A stretch of 64,000 bases of DNA from Bordetella parapertussis (GCA_943331005.2 CALQJX020000003.1:62001-126000), one strand, 5' to 3'; shown: positions 18,939 to 29,078, counted from the first letter of the stretch. Program-made: numbers and translations. Notes: a model not told the origin generated them from the sequence alone.

Positions 18939-19970
18939 TTAAGCATTATATTCTTTAACCGCATCAACAAATGCCCTTGCATGATCCACAGGAACATTTG
19001 GCAAAATACCATGACCCAGGTTGGCAATGTACCTGTTCACTCCAAAAGCATCGATCATCTCTTTCACCTCTTTCTTGATCTGAGGAACAGAAGTAAGGAG
19101 TTTAGATGGATCATAATTACCCTGAAGGGTGATCTTATTCTCGGTTAGCTGTCTGGCGAGTTGGGGAGTAATGCTCCAGTCTATGCCCAAACCTGCAGCA
19201 GAAGAATTACTAAGATCCTGCAGAGCATACCAACTTCCTTTAGGGAAAAGGATAACGGGCACATCCTTGCTCACTGCATCTGCTATCTGAATAAGGTATG
19301 GCTGCGCAAAGGTTTTGAAATCAGCAAGACTCAACATACCACTCCAGCTATCGAAGACCTGTACCAGGTTTGCACCCGCCTTCGCCTGTGCCTTCAAATA
19401 CTGAATTGTTACATCAGTTATCTTTTGTAACAGCTTGTGAGCCATTTCAGGTTGAGTGAAACAGAATTGTTTAGCTTTATCGAAAGTCTTGCTTCCTTTA
19501 CCCTCAACCATATAGCAAAGCAGGGTCCATGGAGCACCTGCAAAACCAATAAGTGGTACACGGCCGTTCAGCTCTTTACTGGTAAGCGAGAGTGCTTTCA
19601 TCACATAATCGAGCCTTTCCTCAGTAGCATCAGTAAAGAGCCTATCTATGTCTGCTTCGGTCTTAATAACCTCCGGAAGCAATGGTCCCTTACCCTCTTC
19701 CATCAGCACTTTCATACCCATTGCCTGTGGAATGACCAATATATCTGAGAATATGATAGCAGCATCTACACCTACCTGATCTACCGGCTGTAAGGTGATC
19801 TCACATGCCAGTTCGGGTGTTTCTACACGTGTGAAAAAATCATATTTCTCACGTAGTTTAATATAATCCGGCAAATACCTGCCTGCCTGACGCATCATCC
19901 AAACCGGTGGCCTGGAAACGTTCTCACCCTTTAACGCCCTAAGCAGCAGATCATTCTTTAAATCTATCAT
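18939..19970 (-). CDS. hemE: Uroporphyrinogen decarboxylase
   Basis: Decarboxylates the four acetate side chains of uroporphyrinogen III. 343 residues, full length. Family signatures are [17 protein letters not shown] near the N-terminus, [13 protein letters not shown] containing the catalytic aspartate, [16 protein letters not shown], and [18 protein letters not shown] near the end. Fourth gene of the hemACDEF run. A 77-base AT-rich spacer separates it from hemD. Confidence 0.96.
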   Translation of the reverse strand: MIDLKNDLLLRALKGENVSRPPVWMMRQAGRYLPDYIKLREKYDFFTRVETPELACEITLQPVDQVGVDAAIIFSDILVIPQAMGMKVLMEEGKGPLLPEVIKTEADIDRLFTDATEERLDYVMKALSLTSKELNGRVPLIGFAGAPWTLLCYMVEGKGSKTFDKAKQFCFTQPEMAHKLLQKITDVTIQYLKAQAKAGANLVQVFDSWSGMLSLADFKTFAQPYLIQIADAVSKDVPVILFPKGSWYALQDLSNSSAAGLGIDWSITPQLARQLTENKITLQGNYDPSKLLTSVPQIKKEVKEMIDAFGVNRYIANLGHGILPNVPVDHARAFVDAVKEYNA

Positions 19971-20047
19971 TTATTTGATTTTAAGCACTTTATAAACTAT
20001 ATTTAAACAATAAAATTAGATAAATGACCAATTCTATTCCTTAATTA

Positions 20048-20749
20048 TTACTTGTTACTAAAATATTTAACAGCATCAGTTACCACCTGCATTTTTGATG
20101 GCTGCTCACTAACCAACAGTATATTATCTGAGTAACTACTCACTACCTCTGCTGTTGTTTGCCCTATTGCGAAAAGAGTTGTGTTGCCAGAAATGACATT
20201 ACTGCCAAAGAAACTATGCACACCACTGGGACTAAAGAACAAAATACCATCATATTCCTTTTCAGCCTTGTGCGGCGTTGCTATAGATCGGTAAACTATT
20301 TTTTCCTGCACTTTTACTCCCAGTTTTGTGAGCCTGTCGGGCAGCGTATCTAGCCTCAGATCTCCGCAAAAGAACACTACACTTTCTAATTGCTCTTTAC
20401 CTATCTCAATTGCAAGATCTGCAGCATTATGAGCAAATCCAATTAAATTATTTGATTTAAAGCATTGATTTACAATATTTTTAGTATTACTACCTAAACA
20501 AAATATTGACCAGTTTACTTCTTTCTCGTTCAATATATTCTTAACCGCTTTGACCGCATGCTTACTTGTAAACACAACATGCAACTTTTGTGCTGCCAAT
20601 GACAATATCTTCTCTATAAGTGAATCAGACTCAATATAAGATACACTAATAAAAGGTATTGTATCCATTTCTATACCTGCAGCTGCAGTAATTTGCAGTG
20701 CATCAGACTCCAGCAAGGAAGTACTTAGTATAGATCTACGCTTGTTCAT
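20048..20749 (-). CDS. hemD: Uroporphyrinogen-III synthase
   Basis: Closes and inverts ring D of hydroxymethylbilane. 233 residues from the preferred ATG (MNKRRSILSTSLL); an ATG 30 bases upstream is in frame. HemD is poorly conserved, but the two-domain alpha/beta pattern is visible: VVFTSKHAVKAVKNIL, VVFFCGDLRLDTLPDRL, and DGILFFSPSGVHSFF with FAIGQTTAEVV. Position between hemC and hemE supports the call. Confidence 0.9.
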   Translation of the reverse strand: MNKRRSILSTSLLESDALQITAAAGIEMDTIPFISVSYIESDSLIEKILSLAAQKLHVVFTSKHAVKAVKNILNEKEVNWSIFCLGSNTKNIVNQCFKSNNLIGFAHNAADLAIEIGKEQLESVVFFCGDLRLDTLPDRLTKLGVKVQEKIVYRSIATPHKAEKEYDGILFFSPSGVHSFFGSNVISGNTTLFAIGQTTAEVVSSYSDNILLVSEQPSKMQVVTDAVKYFSNK

Positions 20750-20819
20750 TTTAAGATATTCCAGTAGGCCAACAATCATTCTACATGATCAGATCTGCGG
20801 CTCAACTAAATGCAATTGA

Positions 20820-21716
20820 CTAAAGTAATGCTCTTGCCCCATCTTCCAGCAATTCCTTTCCTGCTATTTCGCCCATATTACCGACCTCACTTATCAAAAT
20901 TTGCTTGTGTATTGTTTTCTTATATACGCCGTCAGTACTCAGAACATTGCCTTCAAACACCACCATTTCCCCCTCTACCCTTGCCAAAGCACTGATAGGA
21001 GTGCTGCAACCGCCCATAAGTGCCCTCAGAAAATCGCGCTCTATTCTGGTACAGATCTCTGTATTTCTTTCATTAAGCGGACTGCATGCGTCCAGGCACA
21101 TTTCATTCTCTGCCCTGCAAACCACCAGAATTGCCCCTTGCGCAGGCGCTGGCAACATCCAGTCCAGAGAAATAGCATTTTCAGGTCTTAAGCCTATCCT
21201 TTCCAGACCGGCCGCTGCAAATATGGCGCCATGCCAGTTGCTTTCTTCTACTTTGCGCAGGCGGGTGTTCACATTGCCACGAAGGTTATCCATTGTGTCT
21301 TTGGGATAACGATGCAACCATTGGGCCTTTCTACGTATACTACTGGTTGCAATAACCCTTGCAACTTCTTCATTATCAGTATATCCACTTGCAGGAACCA
21401 AAATATCAGTATAAGATGCTCTTGGCAAAACAGCCGCCTGCACAATGCCTTTTGCCATAACGGTAGGCACATCTTTCATAGAGTGAACCGCTATGTCTAT
21501 CTCATTATTCAGCATAGCTATATCAAGTGCTCTGGTGAAAATGCCTTGAACCCCGATCTCATATAGAGGGGTTTTAATATCTGTATCGCCTTCGCTTTTT
21601 ATATATACCAATTCAGACTTGTAACCATTCTGTGCCAGTAACTGCTGCACAGTAGTAGCCTGCCAAACAGCCAACTGGCTTTCGCGGGTTCCTATTCGGA
21701 TCACCTTTTGTATCAT
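20820..21716 (-). CDS. hemC: Porphobilinogen deaminase (hydroxymethylbilane synthase)
   Basis: Polymerises four porphobilinogens into hydroxymethylbilane. 298 residues from the ATG at 21716. Signatures: VIRIGTRESQLAVWQA, HSMKDVPT, LRGNVNTRLRKVEE, and the dipyrromethane-cofactor cysteine in ALMGGCSTPISA. The start is set by the ATGA-type overlap with hemA: the hemA stop TGA (21718-21716) shares its A with the hemC ATG, which implies translational coupling. The 13-codon upstream extension in the same frame is rejected. Confidence 0.95.
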   Translation of the reverse strand: MIQKVIRIGTRESQLAVWQATTVQQLLAQNGYKSELVYIKSEGDTDIKTPLYEIGVQGIFTRALDIAMLNNEIDIAVHSMKDVPTVMAKGIVQAAVLPRASYTDILVPASGYTDNEEVARVIATSSIRRKAQWLHRYPKDTMDNLRGNVNTRLRKVEESNWHGAIFAAAGLERIGLRPENAISLDWMLPAPAQGAILVVCRAENEMCLDACSPLNERNTEICTRIERDFLRALMGGCSTPISALARVEGEMVVFEGNVLSTDGVYKKTIHKQILISEVGNMGEIAGKELLEDGARALL

Positions 21717-22948
21717 CAGGCTATGAAATCGTTTATGGCTTGAATGTAATGACAACCATGCGTAATATCTGCGCGCATACGGGTTGCCAGATTATTGATC
21801 ACCTTCTGCGCTTTTTCTTCCAGCATAGCGTCAGGAGCATCAATCTGCTGCGCATTGAAAAGAGTCGGATGTAGTGGCAACCCCAAAAGTTTACTTTTCA
21901 CTTCCTTTAGTACAGGCACATGCCTGCGCATATCGCACCAGTGCGCAAACTCATCAATATGTTCTTCTATAATGGCAATTGCCTTCGGAACTTCCGCACT
22001 ACGTTTTTGCAGTGTTTCATCCTTAATTCTGGAAAGCATATCAACATCTACAAAAGATACTCCTTCCAATTTCTGAGCATCAATTGCCACATTACAGGGA
22101 ACAGATATATCTATAACCAACTTATCCCCGGCATTTTCCAGGTGGCATTTTTCAATGACAGGTGCCGTAGCATTGGTAGAGACCAGAATAATATCAGCAT
22201 TTTTCGCCTCTAGTTTCAGGTCAGCCAATGGCGCACTGCGCAACCCATGAGCAGCGGCAAGTTCCTGAGCAGTAGATTCGGTTCTGTTGATAAGTGTGAT
22301 GTTGCGGGTACCCAGGTAATCTACCAGATTCTTACAGGTAACTCGACCTATCTTACCCGTACCGATCAGCACAATTTTACTGTTTCGTATATCCTTCCCC
22401 GAACCTATAAATTCTTTAATGTATTGTATCGCTGCAAAAGAAACTGAGACAGTTCCGCCACTAAGTTCTGTGCGGGTCTTAATGGCTTTTGAGGATTGCA
22501 TGACAGAATTGAGCACGCGTTCCATAAAAGACCTGATGTTGCCACATGCTTTAGCTTGCTTCACAGCAGTCTTAATTTGACCCAGTATTTCAAAATCTCC
22601 TAATATCTGCGAATCGAGACCTGCAGCTACCTGATAGAGATGTTGGATAGCTTCTCTGCCTTCCTGTGAATAAGATATGGATTCGAAGGTCTGCTCATCT
22701 CCGGCACAAACGCTGCATATAAAAGCTGCCATATGAGCAGCACTTTCTGCAAAGCCATAAATTTCGGTACGATTGCAGGTTGAAAGCACAAAGAAATCGC
22801 CTATGCCATATTCACCTGCAGTTGCCAGCAATTGTGCATACTGATCCTGATTCACGGCAAACATACCTCTTACGGAAGCCTCGCTCTTTTTGTAGTTTAT
22901 ACCTACTACTCTGAAATCACCAATATGTTGTTCTGACTGTGTCTTCAT
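21716..22948 (-). CDS. hemA: Glutamyl-tRNA reductase
   Basis: First committed enzyme of the C5 haem pathway, reducing Glu-tRNA to glutamate-1-semialdehyde. 410 residues. The catalytic Cys58 lies in VLSTCNRTEIYG, followed by the family stretch GLDSQILGDFEILGQIK and the NADPH-binding IVLIGTGKIGRVTCKNL. The C-terminal helical dimerisation domain is complete. First gene of hemACDEF. HemB and HemL, needed for the pathway, are not in the window. Confidence 0.95.
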   Translation of the reverse strand: MKTQSEQHIGDFRVVGINYKKSEASVRGMFAVNQDQYAQLLATAGEYGIGDFFVLSTCNRTEIYGFAESAAHMAAFICSVCAGDEQTFESISYSQEGREAIQHLYQVAAGLDSQILGDFEILGQIKTAVKQAKACGNIRSFMERVLNSVMQSSKAIKTRTELSGGTVSVSFAAIQYIKEFIGSGKDIRNSKIVLIGTGKIGRVTCKNLVDYLGTRNITLINRTESTAQELAAAHGLRSAPLADLKLEAKNADIILVSTNATAPVIEKCHLENAGDKLVIDISVPCNVAIDAQKLEGVSFVDVDMLSRIKDETLQKRSAEVPKAIAIIEEHIDEFAHWCDMRRHVPVLKEVKSKLLGLPLHPTLFNAQQIDAPDAMLEEKAQKVINNLATRMRADITHGCHYIQAINDFIA

Positions 22949-22969
22949 CTATGCCTTAAAACTACGTAG

Positions 22970-22997
22970 CAAAGGTACTTTGGGTTCTTTTTGCAAA
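22970..22997 (-). promoter_or_regulatory. Probable promoter of the hemACDEF operon
   Basis: On the minus strand TTTG (22997-22994), 16 bases, then TACCTTTG (22977-22970). The -7 element is perfect, and the spacing is slightly shorter than usual. It lies 21 bases from the hemA ATG. A 7-bp inverted repeat (AACTGAT/ATCAGTT, 23031-23048) lies just upstream and could be an operator or chance. Confidence 0.4.
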
Positions 22998-23111
22998 GTA
23001 ATTTCTATGTCATAACTCCGTCATTTCGACAACTGATTTTTATCAGTTATTAACACTGAGTTCCGGGGCAACGAACCAAAGAATGAACTAAGCTTTATGT
23101 TGTTTTTATAA

Positions 23112-23119
23112 TAAATTTG
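23112..23119 (+). promoter_or_regulatory. -7 promoter element (TAAATTTG) for the HEAGH protein gene
   Basis: Perfect TAnnTTTG 18 bases upstream of the ATG at 23138. No TTG at proper -33 spacing. Confidence 0.3.
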
Positions 23120-23137
23120 AGAACCTAACTACCATAC

Positions 23138-23653
23138 ATGAACACATATATACAAATCATTGTTGATTTCATCAACCGAATAGGTATTACCTGTATACCA
23201 CAAAAATTAGCGCACAACACTTTCCTGCCGGGCATAGACATTCAGAATGGAGCAATTCTATTTGACCCGGAGTATATGATATTCCCCGCAGATCTGCTGC
23301 ACGAAGCCGGGCACCTGGCGGTACTATTACCAGAAGACCGACAAAAAGCATGCAGCCCGGACAAACTATTTGGGGACCTTCAGGAAATAGGTGCTGAACT
23401 TGGCGCAATTGCGTGGTCTTGGGCAGCAATTACAGAATTAAGTTTACCTCATGAAATAGTTTTCCACCCCACAGGTTACAGAGGTTCTTCCGAGAGCTAC
23501 ATAACAAATTTCAGCAATGGCTGTTATATAGGTGACGAACTCCTTCAATGGATGAATATGACACTGGTAAACAGACATAACCGCACTAATCATGTAGAGA
23601 TCTATCCTAAAATGACAAATTGGTTAAGACCTGAAAAAGCAGATCTATCGTAA
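23138..23653 (+). CDS. Small unknown protein with a HEAGH (HExxH) zinc motif
   Basis: 171 residues with no signal peptide. LLHEAGHLAVLLPED places an HExxH motif at 55-59, and GAELGAIAWSWAA about 30 residues later offers Glu87 as a possible third zinc ligand. That spacing and the short length recall minimal metalloproteases such as the ImmA/IrrE fold, but I do not recognise the family. The tail (MTNWLRPEKADLS) is hydrophilic. It is monocistronic, divergent from hemA and convergent with the aldo/keto reductase gene. A protease function is inference. Confidence 0.7.
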   Translation: MNTYIQIIVDFINRIGITCIPQKLAHNTFLPGIDIQNGAILFDPEYMIFPADLLHEAGHLAVLLPEDRQKACSPDKLFGDLQEIGAELGAIAWSWAAITELSLPHEIVFHPTGYRGSSESYITNFSNGCYIGDELLQWMNMTLVNRHNRTNHVEIYPKMTNWLRPEKADLS

Positions 23654-23694
23654 TGTCTTAATAGAATATATGCTAAATATGAATAAGGGTTTCA

Positions 23695-24543
23695 TCAGCA
23701 AAATGCCGCTACATTTCCCAGACTTATTGTTTCCTCTTCAGTAAGTATCAAAGCGGGTGCCTGCATGTTCTCATGAAGATGTGCCACTTTTGATGTGCCT
23801 GGGATGAGTAAAATATTGGGAGAATGATGGTATAACCAGCTGAGGGCAACCTGCTGCATGGTGACATTGTGCTTATCTGCAACTTCTTTCAGCAACTCTA
23901 CGTATAGTATATTTCCCGCATTAATAGGATTCCAGGGAATGAAAGCAATACCCTCTTTTGCACAGTATTGCAATTCGGGTTCCCACTGACGGAATACTAT
24001 ACTGTATTTATTTTGTACAGAAACAATATCTACAAATTCACGTGCAAGTTTAATATCGTCAATACTAACTTCAGATAGCCCTATGTGTCTGATCAACCCT
24101 TCTTGCTGCGCCTGCTTTAAAAATGCCAGTGTATCTTCAAAAGGCACGTTAGGATCTATGCGATGTAATTGATACAGATCGATTTTATCTACTTTAAGCC
24201 TGCGTAAACTCCCCTCCAATGCCGCTCTCAAATGATCGGGATGACTATTTATTTGCCAAAGATTTGGACCAGTGCGCATAAAACCGCCTTTTGTCGCAAC
24301 AACCATTTCAGCACTATACGGATATAATGCTTCTGCTATCAATTCTTCAGATACACCAGGTCCATAACTATCAGCAGTATCTATAAAATTCACTCCTGCA
24401 GCCGGTAATGCCTGCAATACTTTTATGGCTTCGTCTCTGTCTTCAGGCTGGCCCCAGATACCCTTACCCGTTATGCGCATTGCGCCATACCCCATCCTGT
24501 TTATTGTAAGATCTCCGCCTAATGTAAATGTATTGTTTGCCAT
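23695..24543 (-). CDS. Aldo/keto reductase
   Basis: NADPH-dependent oxidoreductase with a TIM barrel, 282 residues. The catalytic tetrad is visible: Asp and Tyr in DTADSYGPGVSEELIAEAL, Lys in VVATKGG, and His in YQLHRID. C-terminal NADPH-binding segment LLIPGTSKVAHLHENMQA. Substrate unknown, most similar in style to broad-specificity AKRs. It ends at an unusual AFC C-terminus. Confidence 0.92.
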   Translation of the reverse strand: MANNTFTLGGDLTINRMGYGAMRITGKGIWGQPEDRDEAIKVLQALPAAGVNFIDTADSYGPGVSEELIAEALYPYSAEMVVATKGGFMRTGPNLWQINSHPDHLRAALEGSLRRLKVDKIDLYQLHRIDPNVPFEDTLAFLKQAQQEGLIRHIGLSEVSIDDIKLAREFVDIVSVQNKYSIVFRQWEPELQYCAKEGIAFIPWNPINAGNILYVELLKEVADKHNVTMQQVALSWLYHHSPNILLIPGTSKVAHLHENMQAPALILTEEETISLGNVAAFC

Positions 24544-25436
24544 GTCTTACCTGCAACTTTTTGTAGCTGCTTCTGGTAAAGTTAAGAACTGTAATCAAGG
24601 GTAGCAATTATATACCAGAATAGCATCATTACAATCAAGACTGATAATGGCATTTAACCAAAATCCCCTATTCAGCGCAGAGTGAATTCAATTAAATAAC
24701 GAGGTTATACATTTTTCAAAAACCACTAATATTAGTAGTATAGTCATATCTAATATCTATTAATTTTGTATCGTCATTAGGAATTTCAACAGTACAGTAA
24801 GGGGTAAAATTAGCGTAATTAGCAAATACCAATACCAAAAACCAACTTATACGAGCAGGCAAAACAAGTTAAAATATACCATGTACAACACTTGGACACC
24901 TGGTAGTTTCCTTTAAAATAATACTAAATAGAACACCCGACTAAAACACTTCAATAGGGAAAACAAACAATCATTTTGACTAAATATTTATCATAAAAAC
25001 AGAAAACCTGAAAAAAACGATCAAATTCAATAAAAATCTTCAAAACTATCAACAATTGCTACAAATGGAATTTAGCAAAAAATAATACGCTAAACATTTC
25101 CACACACGACAGCAGAAAGACCGAACCATCACCAACAGATACATTCAAAAACGTCACATCTCTCTTTTTCTGTGGTAAAAAAGAAGGAAAATAACAATAC
25201 ATGAACCTTTAAAGCAATAGAAGTAATTCAATCTATAAATTATTTATTACAGATAATATTAGCATAATAAATTCATTTTTTAGAATTAACTAACAATTAT
25301 TTTATGAATATATTTTTGAATTACAAATATCTGATTGCTATCTATTAAAAGTAAATTTTAACATGCGCCCAACCAACACTCTTTAAGACACCCCTTGAGT
25401 AAAAACGAATTAATTAAATAGTAAAATCATTATAAA
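24544..25436. other. 893-bp AT-rich non-coding stretch
   Basis: No supported gene, tRNA or known RNA could be found here. Base composition is strongly AT-rich. It separates the divergently transcribed aldo/keto reductase and the 1213-residue Ig-repeat gene. Visible elements: a perfect 12-bp palindrome ACTAATATTAGT (24725-24736); perfect -7 matches TAATTTTG (24761-24768) and TATTTTTG (25311-25318) without clear -33 partners. It may be a long leader or regulatory region for the Ig-repeat gene. Confidence 0.5.
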
Positions 25437-28400
25437 ATGAAAACATCCGATCATAAAATATGGATAACATCACTGCTCATTTTGAGCCTGACATTTCTTA
25501 ACAACAGATCTGACGCACAATCACTGAGCGCAGGGAGTAATACTGCTATATGCCTTGGTAGCTCTACCACCTTGACTGCTACTGATGGTTCAGGGTATGT
25601 GTGGGAGCCAGCAACAGGACTTTCCTGCACAACCTGTGCTAGCACAATAGCAACACCATCTGTAACAACAACATATACGGTTAGCTCCACTGTTATGGGA
25701 ATTCCTGTAGCATCGGCTACTGTAACAGTTAGTGTAAATCCTGTACCATCAGGTATTATGGGAAGCATTGCAATATGCCTGGGGCAGTATAGCACATTAT
25801 CAAATGCATTTACAGATGGCAAATGGACAAGCAGCAATGCCCATGTAACTATAGATGAGTGGGGCGGAGCCACAGGAGTTTCAGCAGGTACTGCTACAAT
25901 TACCTATGCACTACCCTCCGGATGCAAAAGCACAGCAGTAATGACTGTTGATGCAGCGTCTGCAATAACAGGAAGCACAGCTATATACCCGTCGACAACT
26001 ACAACATTGAGTTGTGGCGCAGGAGACGGAACATGGTCATGCAGCAATGCCAATGTAACAATTGAAGCTTCTGGTCTGGTAACAGGTAATACAGCAGGAA
26101 CAACTATGATCACATACACTTCCCCGGGTGGCTGTGAATCGAATATTGTTGTTACTGTTAGTAGCACTCCGGCTCCTCTTACAGGCACAGCAACTGTATG
26201 TGTGGGTAAAACAACCACCTTCAGCAGCTTATCTGCAGATGGCACCTGGAGCAGCAGCAATACTGCAAAAGCTACCGTAGATGCTGGTGGCGAAATTACC
26301 GGCATCAGTTCAGGAACTGCCGCCATAACCTACGCTATTGCCAGCGGATATGTAACAAAGAACGTTTATATAAGCACAACACCCGATGACATTACAGGCA
26401 TAGCCAACATCTGTGAAGGCTCTTATACTGTACTATACAGCACCATAGGCGGTAGTGGTACCTGGACAAGCAGCGATACTACAATTGCCACTATAAACAC
26501 TACATCAGGAATGATGGCTGGTGTGAGCGAAGGTTCTGCAACAATTACCTGCAAGGTCGCCAGTTCGGGCTGTTACAAAACTCAGGTAGTTAATATTTAT
26601 ACTACCCCGGTAGATATATGGGGAGATGGCGATCTATGTGCCGGCAGTGTAGCAACGTTTACTAACACAACCACTGGTGGCACCTGGACAACCAACAACA
26701 CAACTGTAGCTACAGTTGGCGCAACCAGTGGCATAGTAACCGGCATTACTGCCGGTGGCGCTACACTTTCCTACACCACGTCAAACGGCTGTTACAAAAC
26801 TATGCCACTTACCATCAACACTATCCCTGCGAACATCACAGGAACGTTGTCTGTTTGCACCGAAGCCTCTACTACTCTATCCAATACCACTACTGGCGGC
26901 ACCTGGTATAGCGGAAATACGGACGTCGCTACAATAGGCAGCACATCGGGTATAGTAACTAGTGCCACCGCGGGTACAGCAGGCATTACTTACACCAATG
27001 CGGCAGGTTGTGTACGTGCAACTATACTAACCGTAAACACAGTTCCCGGAACAGCAACAGGATATAGTACTGTATGTATAGGCAGCACTACGAACTGGAC
27101 AAATGCTACAACAGGCGGAACATGGACTACAAGTAATGCATCCATTGCCACTATAGGTGCTGCTACAGGATCAATAACAGCAATAGGAACCGGTACTGCC
27201 AAAATTACCTACACATTATCTGGCGCAGGTTGTTTATCTGTAAGAGAAGTATCAGTAATAGGTGCTCCGGAAAACATTACAGGTTCCACATCTATTTGCG
27301 CAGGGACCAATACCACTCTTGCACATACCTCAACTGGTGGCACATGGAGTAGCAGCAATACCAGCATAGCATCAATAGATGCCTCTACAGGCGTTATGAC
27401 CGGAGTAAGTGCTGGCGTTGCAACTATTACATACAGACTGAATGCAGGATGTATCAAAACTATAGCTGTGACTATTAAAGCATTACCAACCGCTATCAGC
27501 GGCACTACAACCCTTTGCGCAGGATCTGCTACAACTCTGGGTAGCAGCCCTGCAGGTGGTACATGGTATAGCAGCATTCCGGCAAGAGCAACAATAAATG
27601 CAAGTAATGGTACCGTTTTGGGAGTTAGTACAGGAACTACCACCATAAGTTATGTTAGTGGCGGTTGCACCATAACAAAAGTTGCAACTGTAGATGCTGC
27701 CTTGCCTGCAATAACAGGCCTCATAACTATTTGTCCGGGTACCAGCTCAACACTTACAAACGCTACCAGCGGTGGCACATGGACCAGCAGCAATACGAGC
27801 AAAGCAACTATAAACAGTACAACAGGAATAGTAAATGGTATCAGTTCCGGAACTTCAAATATTACCTACTTGACCACCCCTACCTGCTATACCACCGGAC
27901 AGGTTACCGTTAGCAGCACTATTGCAGCTATAACAGGTACACCATCAGTTTGTGTAGACAATACAACTACCCTGAACCATATAACCAGTGGCGGCACATG
28001 GACCAGTAGCAACACCGCCAAAGCTACTATAACCAGCGGAGGTGTAGTTTCCGGAATAAGTGCGGGTAGCACTACTATTACCTATGCAACAGGCGGTAGC
28101 TGCTACACAACAATAAATGTCAATGTATACGCATTACCAGCACCCATTACAGGCAACATAAATATATGTAAAGGAGCGGCCAGTATACTTACAAGTACTA
28201 TTGGTGGAAGCGGGACATGGTGCAGCAGTAACACCTCCATAGCCACAGCCAATTCTACTTCTGGCATGGTTACGGGTATCGCTGAAGGAAATGCTATCAT
28301 TACTTACAAGATCCCATCCACAGGTTGTTACACAACTAAACAAATTACTATCAATGCCGCACCATCAGTAATTACAGGCTCATCAAGCATCTGCACAGGC

Positions 28401-29078
28401 AATAGTTGCACGCTTACCGATTCAGTATCTGGTGGCACTTGGGCAAGTAGTGCCCCAACCGTGGTTTCAATAAATATTACTACAGGAGCGCTCAATGCAC
28501 TTACTGCCGGAGCCGGTACTATTACTTACAAACTGGCAAATGGTTGCAGTAAGACTTTAGCTATGACCATAAAAGCCAATCCTGCAGCAATAGCCGGTGC
28601 GTCCACAGTAGCAGTTGGAACATCTGTGACACTAACCAACGCTACCGCAGGTGGCACATGGGCCAGCAGTAATGCCGACAATGCAACTATTGGCACTGCC
28701 AGTGGTATTGTTTCTGGTGTTACAGCGGGCACTAGCATCATATCCTATAAAGTGACTACATCCGGCTGCTATGTGACCCGCACCATGAGCGTGAACAGTG
28801 TTGCTGGCAAACAAGTTTATAACGCTTCAACTATTCCCGCTCCTGCTTCTTTCAACCTTTATCCGAACCCAACCTCAGGAATCTTAAACATCATCGCTCA
28901 GGCGGGCGGTTTGCTGAAAATATATTCTATGGACGGAAAAATAGCTGCACAATTTGCGATCACAGAAACCACCAGCACAATTTCTCTTCCCGGCAATTTA
29001 GTTGCGGGAAGCTATATCTGCCGCTTTACTGGACTCGACGGAAGTACTGCTACTGCACAGATCATTTATAACCCCTAG
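25437..29078 (+). CDS. Giant Ig-like (BIG2-type) repeat protein with T9SS sorting domain, 14 repeats
   Basis: 1213 residues: signal peptide (1-28, ending SDAQ); one module with YVWEPATGLSCTTC (about 29-104); 14 BIG2-like repeats of about 70-75 residues (105-1124), each with ITG..xCxG, GGTW.SSN..ATI, G.VTG.SAGTA.ITY and a second cysteine near the end; and a type A T9SS sorting domain (about 1139-1213, FNLYPNPTSGILNI). Unlike its three relatives in the window it lacks the tandem CnaB-like module. One repeat (the second) has lost the first cysteine (STAIYPST), and the last one too (STVAVGTS). Likely an extended rod on the cell surface or a matrix protein; function unknown. Ends 14 bases before a strong bidirectional terminator. 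Confidence 0.87.
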   Translation: MKTSDHKIWITSLLILSLTFLNNRSDAQSLSAGSNTAICLGSSTTLTATDGSGYVWEPATGLSCTTCASTIATPSVTTTYTVSSTVMGIPVASATVTVSVNPVPSGIMGSIAICLGQYSTLSNAFTDGKWTSSNAHVTIDEWGGATGVSAGTATITYALPSGCKSTAVMTVDAASAITGSTAIYPSTTTTLSCGAGDGTWSCSNANVTIEASGLVTGNTAGTTMITYTSPGGCESNIVVTVSSTPAPLTGTATVCVGKTTTFSSLSADGTWSSSNTAKATVDAGGEITGISSGTAAITYAIASGYVTKNVYISTTPDDITGIANICEGSYTVLYSTIGGSGTWTSSDTTIATINTTSGMMAGVSEGSATITCKVASSGCYKTQVVNIYTTPVDIWGDGDLCAGSVATFTNTTTGGTWTTNNTTVATVGATSGIVTGITAGGATLSYTTSNGCYKTMPLTINTIPANITGTLSVCTEASTTLSNTTTGGTWYSGNTDVATIGSTSGIVTSATAGTAGITYTNAAGCVRATILTVNTVPGTATGYSTVCIGSTTNWTNATTGGTWTTSNASIATIGAATGSITAIGTGTAKITYTLSGAGCLSVREVSVIGAPENITGSTSICAGTNTTLAHTSTGGTWSSSNTSIASIDASTGVMTGVSAGVATITYRLNAGCIKTIAVTIKALPTAISGTTTLCAGSATTLGSSPAGGTWYSSIPARATINASNGTVLGVSTGTTTISYVSGGCTITKVATVDAALPAITGLITICPGTSSTLTNATSGGTWTSSNTSKATINSTTGIVNGISSGTSNITYLTTPTCYTTGQVTVSSTIAAITGTPSVCVDNTTTLNHITSGGTWTSSNTAKATITSGGVVSGISAGSTTITYATGGSCYTTINVNVYALPAPITGNINICKGAASILTSTIGGSGTWCSSNTSIATANSTSGMVTGIAEGNAIITYKIPSTGCYTTKQITINAAPSVITGSSSICTGNSCTLTDSVSGGTWASSAPTVVSINITTGALNALTAGAGTITYKLANGCSKTLAMTIKANPAAIAGASTVAVGTSVTLTNATAGGTWASSNADNATIGTASGIVSGVTAGTSIISYKVTTSGCYVTRTMSVNSVAGKQVYNASTIPAPASFNLYPNPTSGILNIIAQAGGLLKIYSMDGKIAAQFAITETTSTISLPGNLVAGSYICRFTGLDGSTATAQIIYNP
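25752..28808 (+). repeat. Fourteen tandem BIG2-like protein repeats (about 218 bp units)
   Basis: In-frame block of 14 units. Neighbouring units share near-identical short DNA tracts, such as the GGTGGCACATGGA family that encodes GGTW, which makes the array a plausible substrate for recombination. Boundaries are approximate. Confidence 0.75.

Noticed and set aside
18010..18942. 310-codon frame on the plus strand
   Set aside because: Antisense to hemF; no recognisable motif, and hemF is certain.
22949..23137. Inverted repeat 23031-23048 considered as a terminator
   Set aside because: It lies between divergent genes with no T tract on a relevant strand; a possible operator is kept as a remark only.
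24544..25436. tRNA or known small RNA in the long spacer
   Set aside because: No cloverleaf, TpsiC-like motif or GC-rich structured segment was seen.
25752..28808. Regular repeats that might suggest a CRISPR array
   Set aside because: The period is about 218 bp, units are in frame and diverged, and they encode Ig-like domains.
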